DNA of 26,267 nucleotides from an uncultured Eubacterium sp. (GTDB lineage Bacteria; Bacillota; Clostridia; Lachnospirales; Lachnospiraceae), in the NCBI GenBank assembly GCA_910577295.1, contig CAJTLS010000033.1, positions 1 to 26,267 on the forward strand. The letters run 5' to 3'. Positions 1-6,549 of the stretch are shown in pieces. The stretch's first letter is position 1; every line of letters starts with the position of its first letter. The notes beneath the pieces were generated by a model, which worked only from the letters and a program-made list of their open reading frames with translations, was not told the DNA's origin and made no database searches. Made by a program: the position numbers and the translations under genes.

Positions 1-134
1 AACATAGGTTGGGGGATAACTCATTTTGATTTGTACTATTTATATACTAACACCAATCTGAAACGGAATACCATCCGGTTCTTTTTGTGTCCGTATATAA
101 ATGTGTACAAAGCGGCAGCGGAATGGAGGTTTGT

Positions 135-916
135 ATGAAAGAAACAGAATTATAGGGAGACAAAAGTATTACAGAAGAACGAATCATGAAATACAAGGAG
201 TTTTTAGTGAAAGAGGAAAAGAGGAAGCAGACCATTGAAAAGTATGTGAGGGACATCGCTAAGTTGAAATCTTTTCTTGACGGTAGGTAGTTGACAAAAG
301 AATTACTCATTTTCTAGAAGGAACATTTGAAAAACTGCGGGGAGTATACGCCGACAAGCATTAATTCCTTTCTGTCTGCGACAAACAGTTTCTGTGAGCA
401 GATGGAATGGCTAGATTTGCGTATAAAAACAATTCGAATTCAACAGCAGGAATTTGAAGCAAAGGATAAGGAGCTCACCGTTAATGAATATCAGAGGTTG
501 ATAAAAACGGCCTTGCAGAATGGAAACGAGCGTCTTGCCCTTATCATTTAGACGCTGGGAAGTACGGGAATCCGTATTAGCGAACTTGCATTTGTTACGG
601 TGGAGTCATTGAAGAGAGGGATGTCAGATGTATATAACAAGGGAAAGGTGCGGCGGATTATGTATCCGAGAGAAAGGTATTTCCTCATAACCTACGGCAT
701 CTTTTTGCAAGGTGTTTTTACAAACTAGAGAGGGATATTGAGCTTTTAAGTGACGTTCTGGGACACACGAATATTTCTACGACAAGAATTTATATTAAAT
801 CTACGGGAAAAGAACATCAGAGGCAACTTGACAGGATTCATATGGTGATAACGGGTGAGAATTATTCTTGCCGGAGCGGACAAGAAAGATGGAAGACGAG
901 AGAAATGATAACATAA
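135..916 (+). pseudogene. Tyrosine recombinase/integrase, decayed
   Basis: Remnant of a XerC/D-like phage-type integrase. It starts at an ATG with GGAGGT just upstream (125-130). In-frame stops at 153-155, 288-290, 315-317 and 549-551 break the frame. Near 670 the reading frame shifts, and compared with what I remember of intact relatives roughly 60-70 residues of the catalytic domain are missing. Recognisable pieces in order are an N-terminal core-binding SAM-like domain, the first catalytic Arg in STGIRISEL, then in the second frame HNLRH, LGHTNISTTRIYI with the HxxR, LGH and Tyr residues, and a KEHQRQLDR tail. The beta-hairpin Lys region falls in the deletion. The terminal TAA (914-916) lies inside a palindrome at 910-929. 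It cannot make an active recombinase. The family call is firm; the size of the deletion is an estimate. Confidence 0.85.
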
Positions 917-929
917 TGAATATTATGTT
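910..929. repeat. Palindrome overlapping integrase stop codon
   Basis: Perfect 8-bp inverted repeat AACATAAT / ATTATGTT with a 4-nt centre GAAT. The integrase pseudogene stop codon falls in the left arm. It matches the palindrome at 1093-1116 in its arms and in the downstream GTT. It could be a recombination site for the integrase or a terminator-like fold; it lacks a long T tract. Confidence 0.6.
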
Positions 930-1052
930 GTTTAGAGAGATAAATAGTCATGAAAAGGTTTTTCCTGTTCAAAAAAATTAGAAATCATGTGCAAAATTTT
1001 CAATGATTTACATAACGGTCAAAAGAATATAGACGAAAAGACACATAAATGG

Positions 1053-1081
1053 TTGAAAATTGCTATAATTTATGATAAATT
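1053..1081 (+). promoter_or_regulatory. Predicted promoter of ABC importer-ligase operon
   Basis: TTGAAA (1053-1058) and TAAATT (1076-1081) are separated by 17 bp, upstream of the importer lipoprotein. A TATAAT also occurs at 1064-1069 but has no good -35 partner. The predicted start near 1088 falls just before the palindrome at 1093-1116. Confidence 0.45.
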
Positions 1082-1092
1082 ATAAGCAGTTT

Positions 1093-1116
1093 ACAACATA
1101 ATATTTATTATGTTGT
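1093..1116. repeat. Perfect 24-bp palindrome, operator or recombination site
   Basis: Arms ACAACATAATA and TATTATGTTGT (11 bp each, perfect) flank a 2-nt centre TT. It lies at about +5 to +28 of the predicted promoter for the ABC operon, where a repressor operator would sit. The same core also occurs at 910-929 at the end of the integrase remnant, which argues for a recombination-site or element-end origin. Sequence alone does not decide. Confidence 0.65.
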
Positions 1117-1156
1117 TATGCGTTTTACGAATATTTATAAATGAAAGGAGCTTTTA

Positions 1157-2125
1157 ATGAAAAAACTAATATGTATCTGCCTTATTCTGGTTCTGTCATT
1201 AAATTTATGTTCCTGCGGAAATCCGCAAACAGATGAGATAGACAAGAAAGAAAAGCTTGTTATAGCCTACCAATGGGGGCTTGCCTATGCACCATTAGAG
1301 ATTATGAAACAAAAGAAATTAATCGAAAAACATTATGGAAAAGATTTGGATATTGAGTGGAAAACATGCAACGGTCCTGCCGAAATTTATGAAGGAATAT
1401 TAGCCGGAAGTATTGATATTGGTCATTCTGGCGTGGGGCCTTTTTTAATTAATTCCATGAAAACAAAACAGATAAAAATGTATTCTGCCATGTCTGCGCA
1501 GCCGATGGGACTGAATACCACAGACAAGTCCATCCAGTCAATAAAGGATATTGGTAAAGATGAAAAGATTGCTATCATAAGTTGGGGCAGCATTCAGCAC
1601 GTTATGTTAGCTATGGCATGTGAAAAAGAGTTAGGAGACGCCCATGCGCTGGATAACAATATGGTGACGATGTCACATCCAGACGGTATGCAGGCATTAT
1701 TATCTGGAAGTGTAAATTGTCAGTTGACGACTTCCCCTTATTTTTTGAAAGAATTGGAGAAAGATAATATCCATGAGGTAAAAGACGTAGCCGACGCTTT
1801 TCCTAAAGATGCAACAATTATTGTTGGTGCTGCATCATTAAAGTTCCATGATGAAAAGCCAGATTTATACAAGGCGTTGACGGAGGCTGCACAGGAAGCT
1901 ATGGATTTCCTGAATAATAATACTGACGAGGCGGCTAAACTTCTTTGTGAGAAAGAAGCTGTTACTGCTGAAAAAATGAAAGAATTTTTGACGGCAGACG
2001 GCGTCTGCTACGATATGAAACCACATGGAACGTTGGAAATTGCCGAGTTTATGCAGCGCGCGGAATTTCTGGAGCAGGCTCCAACTAAGCTGGAGCAAAT
2101 TTGCTTTGAAAATCTATTACAGTAA
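1157..2125 (+). CDS. ABC importer substrate-binding lipoprotein (NitT/TauT/SsuA-like)
   Basis: A 322-residue extracytoplasmic binding protein of the NrtA/SsuA/TauA/ThiY type that delivers a small ligand to the permease and ATPase encoded next. The N-terminus is a lipoprotein signal: a short basic start, a hydrophobic stretch (residues 4-17) and a lipobox LCSC, with Cys20 the likely lipidated residue. The mature part has the expected pattern: a ligand-cleft opening QWGLAYAPLEIMK, then GILAGSIDIGHSGVGPFL, typical of this fold. The start has AAAGGAG upstream. Fourteen bases separate it from the permease. Aliphatic sulfonates, taurine, nitrate and thiamine-precursor pyrimidines are all known ligands of the family. 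The ligand here cannot be read from sequence, but the co-transcribed AMP-forming ligase points to a carboxylate. Confidence 0.85.
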   Translation: MKKLICICLILVLSLNLCSCGNPQTDEIDKKEKLVIAYQWGLAYAPLEIMKQKKLIEKHYGKDLDIEWKTCNGPAEIYEGILAGSIDIGHSGVGPFLINSMKTKQIKMYSAMSAQPMGLNTTDKSIQSIKDIGKDEKIAIISWGSIQHVMLAMACEKELGDAHALDNNMVTMSHPDGMQALLSGSVNCQLTTSPYFLKELEKDNIHEVKDVADAFPKDATIIVGAASLKFHDEKPDLYKALTEAAQEAMDFLNNNTDEAAKLLCEKEAVTAEKMKEFLTADGVCYDMKPHGTLEIAEFMQRAEFLEQAPTKLEQICFENLLQ

Positions 2126-2139
2126 GGGAAACTATTATT

Positions 2140-2913
2140 ATGAAAAACATTGGGAAAACACTTATTGTCGTTGCCTGCCTTGGCATGTTATGGCAAATTG
2201 CCTATTGGTGCAGATTATTTCCGGAGATTATGTTTCCATCTTTATTGGATATTGGAAAGGCTCTTTTGCGCGGATTTGAAAAGGATAGTTTATCAGAATC
2301 CATTTTGTTCTCTCTCCGTTTGATTGGTTGGGGAATGATAACAGGCATCTTGTCCGGTTTCATTTTATCTGCTGCGGCAATTCTGTCGAAAACATTTTGT
2401 GTTATATATGATACAATTATAACTATTTTTGACCCTCTTCCAGGTGTGGCTCTGCTTCCTCTTGCCATCTTGTGGTTTGGCACAGGAGAAATGACAACTG
2501 TTTTTATCATTGTCCATTCGGTTATCTGGCCGGTTTCAAGAAGTATTATTGACGGTTTCCGCTCTACTCCGAAGGTTTATATTGAGCACGGGCAGAATCT
2601 GGGATTGTCCATGGTACGCCTGATTACGGATATTTATCTTCCGGCATCGTTGCCGTCTATTCTGTCAGGCTTAAAGGTGGGGTGGGCAAGGGCGTGGCGC
2701 GCTCTGATTAGCGCCGAGATGATTTTTGGAGTTTCCGGAGCGGTAGGCGGACTGGGGTGGTTTATTTATGTGAAACGGTATCAGATGGATACCGCCGGAA
2801 CATTTGCAGCCCTTGTTGTCATTATGATAATCGGAATCTTTATTGAACATCTATTGTTTAATAGTCTGGAAAAACATACCATTAGGAAATGGGGAATGAT
2901 AAAAAATGAATAA
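2140..2913 (+). CDS. ABC importer permease (SsuC/TauC-like)
   Basis: A 257-residue inner-membrane permease of the NitT/TauT group (BPD_transp_1 fold). About six hydrophobic segments are visible, the first at residues 5-25. The EAA-loop region that contacts the ATPase is present around LGLSMVRLITDIYLPASLPS followed by a Gly-Leu and AW.ALISAE pattern, which is characteristic of SsuC and TauC. Length matches the family. Its stop overlaps the ATPase start by 8 bp, so the two subunits are probably translationally coupled. The ribosome site (AAGGGA) is weaker than its neighbours'. Substrate unknown. Confidence 0.87.
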   Translation: MKNIGKTLIVVACLGMLWQIAYWCRLFPEIMFPSLLDIGKALLRGFEKDSLSESILFSLRLIGWGMITGILSGFILSAAAILSKTFCVIYDTIITIFDPLPGVALLPLAILWFGTGEMTTVFIIVHSVIWPVSRSIIDGFRSTPKVYIEHGQNLGLSMVRLITDIYLPASLPSILSGLKVGWARAWRALISAEMIFGVSGAVGGLGWFIYVKRYQMDTAGTFAALVVIMIIGIFIEHLLFNSLEKHTIRKWGMIKNE

Positions 2914-3655
2914 AACGCTTACTGTAAGAAATCTTACAAAAAAGTATAAAAATAATGAAAAAATTATTTTGTCTAATTTTTCTCTGGAACTTAATCTAAG
3001 GGAATTTCTCTGTATACTCGGCCCATCGGGGTGTGGGAAGACTACCCTTCTTCGTTGTATTGCCGGTTTTGAAGATTACGAGGGTGAGGTTCTTATTGAT
3101 GGCAGAGCAGTAAAAAAACCGGATATGAATAGAATCCTTGTCTTTCAGAATTTTGACCAATTACTGCCGTGGAAAACCGTAATTGGCAATATTGAATATG
3201 CCCTCAGACAAAAGGGCGGATGCAATAAGGAACAGCGTCGTAAAAAGGCGGAGGAAGCGCTAATAAAAGTCGGCTTGGAAAGTAGCCGGAATTTGTACCC
3301 CTATCAGTTAAGCGGCGGAATGAAGCAGCGTGTAGCGATTGCACGAGCTTTAGTTCTTCAACCCAAAGTAATACTGATGGATGAACCGTTTGCTAGTCTT
3401 GACGCCATGACACGAAGGAAGCTCCAAAATGAATTGCTGAATAAATTCCAATCAGAGAAGGTTTCCGTAATTTTCATTACTCACAATATACAGGAAGCGC
3501 TTATTCTTGGAAACCGCATTCTTGTCATGTCTCCCGATGGTACAATTTGTGACAGCCTGATGAATGACCTGCAACGTCCAGTAACACCTGAAACAGAAAA
3601 TTATTCATCCTATTGGAGCCGTCTTCTTCAGGCTCTGGGACAAAATGAGGAGTAA
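2906..3655 (+). CDS. ABC importer ATPase (SsuB/TauB-like)
   Basis: A 249-residue cytoplasmic ATPase powering the importer encoded just upstream. Walker A is GPSGCGKTT (residues 39-47), a Q-loop lies in VFQNFDQLLPWKTV, the ABC signature is LSGGMKQRVAIARAL, Walker B is VILMDEPFASLD, and the switch His is in ITHNIQEA. The LLPWKTV sequence after the Q-loop is usual in NitT/TauT ATPases. The gene overlaps the permease by 8 bp, and a GAGGAG near its own 3' end serves the ligase gene. All catalytic motifs are intact. Confidence 0.92.
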   Translation: MNKTLTVRNLTKKYKNNEKIILSNFSLELNLREFLCILGPSGCGKTTLLRCIAGFEDYEGEVLIDGRAVKKPDMNRILVFQNFDQLLPWKTVIGNIEYALRQKGGCNKEQRRKKAEEALIKVGLESSRNLYPYQLSGGMKQRVAIARALVLQPKVILMDEPFASLDAMTRRKLQNELLNKFQSEKVSVIFITHNIQEALILGNRILVMSPDGTICDSLMNDLQRPVTPETENYSSYWSRLLQALGQNEE

Positions 3656-3662
3656 AAGTATT

Positions 3663-5141
3663 ATGACGATAGAATCCTGTTTAAAAAAGCATGCGCTGGA
3701 AACTCCAGATAAACTTGCCGTAGCAACGCTGGATGATAGTCTGTCCTTTTCTGAATTATGGAATTGTGTCAGGAAAACTGCCTGTATATTGAGAGAGGAT
3801 TATGGTATGAAATCGGGGGATTATGTATTGCTCCGTTCATCACAGACGACGGAACACATTATCTCCTATTTTGCCATACATACGCTTGGCTGCGTTGCCG
3901 TACCTCTTGAAAAAGATGTGCCAAACACGGTTCTCAATGAGATGATCCAAAAGACAAAATCAAATCTGATACTTTCCTTACAAAAAGAGGAAACGGATAC
4001 TAATCTTCCGATGTTAGATTTAAAGACTCTCCGCGAGCGAATAGATTCCCATGGCAATGTTCCCGAGTGGAATGACTTTTCGGAAGAAACGGTCGTGGCT
4101 GATGTTATGCTGACGACGGGAACGACAGGTAAGTCCAAGGGCGTTATGCTTTCTCAAAAAAATCTGTTGGCAACATCGGAAAACCTGATTCACGGTTTTC
4201 AAATGAAAGATACGGACTGTATGCTTGTAGTTGGGCCTCTGAATCATGCCAATGCCATCCGCAAAATCTATACGGCTGCCATTCTGGGAAGTTCGGTTGT
4301 TGTTATCAACGGAATGTTATCGATTAAGAATTTCTTTGTTGCTCTTGAGCGTTTTCCCATTAACTGTCTCTGCCTGCCGCCGTCTGCAGTGCAGGTTCTT
4401 TTAGCTATGTCAGGGGAAAAACTTCACGAATACAGCAATCGTATTTTATATGTAGAAAATTCCACAGCTCCTATGCCGGGACACTTAAGAGAGAAATTGA
4501 AACAACTTCTTCCAACGTCCAGATTGTATAACGGATATGGAGCGTCGGAAGCCGGTTCCATCGTAATTTATGATTATGCTGCGGTGGAAAAGCCGGAAAA
4601 CTGTGCTGGAAAACCCTCTTATAAAGCTTCTTTATATTTTGTGGACGAAAAGGGTAATACCATCCGCTCATCCAAAGAAAATCCCGGTCAGCTTGTCTGC
4701 AAAAGCGATGTCAATATGCAGGGATATCTGGGAGACCCTGGCCTGACGGCAGAAATATTAAAAAATGGACAGGTATATATGAGTGATATCGGATATTTTG
4801 ATGAGGAGGGGTATGTTTATCTGATTGGAAGAAAAGATAATGTCATCAATATAGGAGGTCTAAAAGTAGCTCCGGAAGAAGTGGAAAATGTTATTGAAAG
4901 TTATGATGGGGTAAAAGAATGCCTGTTGTTTCAGGAGCATTCCGCAAATGAACTTCCTGCGTTGCACTGCCTTGTTGTAACCGATAAGGATAAACAATTT
5001 AATGAGATGTCATTGAAACAATTTATGAAAGATAATCTGGAGCATTACAAAATTCCGCAAGAAATCCAGATTGTGGAGGAAATACCTCATACATACAATG
5101 GGAAAAAGGACAGGAAAGAGGTTGGAAATTATTTTGAATGA
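3663..5141 (+). CDS. AMP-forming acyl ligase (ANL superfamily)
   Basis: A 492-residue class I adenylate-forming enzyme that would activate a carboxylic acid as acyl-AMP and probably transfer it to CoA or a carrier thiol. ANL motifs in order are the P-loop LTTGTTGKSKGVMLS, YNGYGASEAG (the A5 Tyr-Gly-x-x-Glu motif), SDIGYFDEEGYVYLIGRKD (A7-A8), the hinge NIGGLKVAPEEVE, and C-terminal NGKKDRKEV with the catalytic Lys. I chose ATG 3663 over ATG 3645 because AGGAG lies 10 bases before it and MTIESCLKKHALETPDKLAV is a standard ANL start. It follows the ABC ATPase with a 7-bp gap, so import and activation are probably linked. No carrier protein or downstream enzyme is visible. The substrate is unknown. 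Confidence 0.87.
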   Translation: MTIESCLKKHALETPDKLAVATLDDSLSFSELWNCVRKTACILREDYGMKSGDYVLLRSSQTTEHIISYFAIHTLGCVAVPLEKDVPNTVLNEMIQKTKSNLILSLQKEETDTNLPMLDLKTLRERIDSHGNVPEWNDFSEETVVADVMLTTGTTGKSKGVMLSQKNLLATSENLIHGFQMKDTDCMLVVGPLNHANAIRKIYTAAILGSSVVVINGMLSIKNFFVALERFPINCLCLPPSAVQVLLAMSGEKLHEYSNRILYVENSTAPMPGHLREKLKQLLPTSRLYNGYGASEAGSIVIYDYAAVEKPENCAGKPSYKASLYFVDEKGNTIRSSKENPGQLVCKSDVNMQGYLGDPGLTAEILKNGQVYMSDIGYFDEEGYVYLIGRKDNVINIGGLKVAPEEVENVIESYDGVKECLLFQEHSANELPALHCLVVTDKDKQFNEMSLKQFMKDNLEHYKIPQEIQIVEEIPHTYNGKKDRKEVGNYFE

Positions 5142-5159
5142 CGTAACAGGCGGTCAGAG

Positions 5160-6152
5160 TCAGCATGGTCGGTCCTGATCGCCATCACCAAGAAATAGCC
5201 GCAGACCCTCTATAAAAGGGTCTATCATCCGTATAGTAACATTTTTTTGTTCAAACGGATGAAAATAGTTTGGGATTATATTTTCACAATTTTCATCACA
5301 TCTTAAAAATCCTGCCTGTTCATACACGGTCGTATCCACACCGTAGGAATAGACATCCACAAACTCATATTCTTTTTCTTTTATCATCCAGTCAAGTGCA
5401 GTTGTAATATAGGAAAAATATCTGATATCGCCATAATAATCAACAATCTTACAGATTTTTTTATTAAACTGTGTTTCCTCCCTCGTGATAAGAATGGAAT
5501 GTGCTTTTCCAACAGTATCCAGAATCTTCCATACATCATATTGATATATCGGGTGTTTAAAGTAACGATGCTGAATATATCCATAATCTTTACTCATAAT
5601 ATGATTCGCAAGCGCTTCCTCTGAAATAATCTGTTTCATTTCTTCCGCAGAGTGGACAGGAGCTAATCGGAATCCGGAATCTTCTACATTTGGAATCATT
5701 TTATCTTTTATGACGGCTATTTTATAATCTTTGCAATTGCCAAGACGGTAATAGTGGTCCATGGCAATTGGAACACCGCCTAGCAAACGTCCTAGTTTTA
5801 GAGCTTTATTACTTTGTCCGGCTCCACAGATAAATCGTATGTGAAGTGTAGCATATGTATAGTCGGCAATATCCAGACCGAGTCTGGGATTATCATTCTT
5901 AATAACTTTCCATATGCTACCTGAGGCATCTGGATTTTCACTGCTGCTGTATCTTATAATTCCTTGCATACCATAAATTTTGTGGTTTTCGTTATCTATT
6001 CCGAGAAATACATTAACGTTATCTCCATCTACAAACTGCCACTCAAAAAACGTTCTGTCCCTTGCCAGAATATGTCCTTTTTTCCAATGTTCATTAATAA
6101 AATTCATAATTTGGGGAATGTCTTCATAAACAGCTCGTCGTATCTCAATCAT
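5160..6152 (-). CDS. GNAT-like acyltransferase of surface-glycan type
   Basis: A 330-residue protein. Its N-terminus, IEIRRAVYEDIPQIMNFINE, is a standard GNAT opening, and the protein is about twice the usual GNAT length, so it probably has two GNAT-like lobes. The C-terminal GDGDQDRP resembles an ending I associate with acetyltransferases of bacterial surface-sugar and flagellin-glycosylation clusters; that link is from memory and not tested. The start has GGAGAAG upstream on the - strand. It converges on the ligase gene, with stops 18 bp apart. It may acylate a sugar used by the nonulosonate or rhamnose loci further right, but it is 6 kb from them and transcribed alone. Confidence 0.6.
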   Translation of the reverse strand: MIEIRRAVYEDIPQIMNFINEHWKKGHILARDRTFFEWQFVDGDNVNVFLGIDNENHKIYGMQGIIRYSSSENPDASGSIWKVIKNDNPRLGLDIADYTYATLHIRFICGAGQSNKALKLGRLLGGVPIAMDHYYRLGNCKDYKIAVIKDKMIPNVEDSGFRLAPVHSAEEMKQIISEEALANHIMSKDYGYIQHRYFKHPIYQYDVWKILDTVGKAHSILITREETQFNKKICKIVDYYGDIRYFSYITTALDWMIKEKEYEFVDVYSYGVDTTVYEQAGFLRCDENCENIIPNYFHPFEQKNVTIRMIDPFIEGLRLFLGDGDQDRPC

Positions 6153-6549
6153 AGCACTTCTCCAACAAAGTCATAAAATTTTCTGTACCCTTATGGCACA
6201 ATGTTTTCAATGAAACCGATTTTTTGTTCCATATCTGTATATCCTTATTTATATCGGATAATTTTTAATTTTCCTTAACTTGTGTAGTGACGCTTATCTT
6301 CTTGGATAGCTGTGATGAGACTAGGATAAAAAGATAGTAGCATTAAAAATCAAATAGGGGTTTACAAAAAACAAAAATTGAATATAATGAGGGAGAAATC
6401 TTAAATTTTAATGAAACTATAGGAATACTTTGTTTAATAAATTTTTGCAGTAAATTTGCGCTATCTTTTAGTTGTGAAATATTGACTTCTTTTTTTAAAT
6501 GAGTAAAATGGAACGTATAAAGAAATGAAATTAAAAGGATGGTCTTAAG
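6153..6549. other. Intergenic region between divergent GNAT and kinase genes
   Basis: A 397-bp AT-rich gap with no convincing gene on either strand. It holds the leader of the GNAT gene on the left and a promoter for the kinase on the right (6482-6509). No riboswitch, terminator or strong palindrome stood out. Confidence 0.5.
6482..6509 (+). promoter_or_regulatory. Predicted promoter of hybrid kinase-SBP operon
   Basis: TTGACT (6482-6487) and TAAAAT (6504-6509) with a 16-bp spacer, about 40 bp before the kinase start at 6550. AAAGGATGG serves as the ribosome site. Confidence 0.5.

Noticed and set aside
1..134. Possible gene or element end at the left edge
   Set aside because: The only frame here is antisense to the integrase start and low in complexity; no repeat matching the palindromes at 910 and 1093 was found.
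327..551. 74-codon frame as a separate small gene
   Set aside because: It is an in-frame segment of the integrase pseudogene between two internal stops, matching the family sequence on both sides.
5149..5183. Inverted repeat GGCGGTCAG / CTGATCGCC between the ligase and GNAT genes as a terminator
   Set aside because: The 17-nt loop has no T tract after it on either strand, and half of it is coding sequence of the GNAT gene; at most a weak bidirectional stop.
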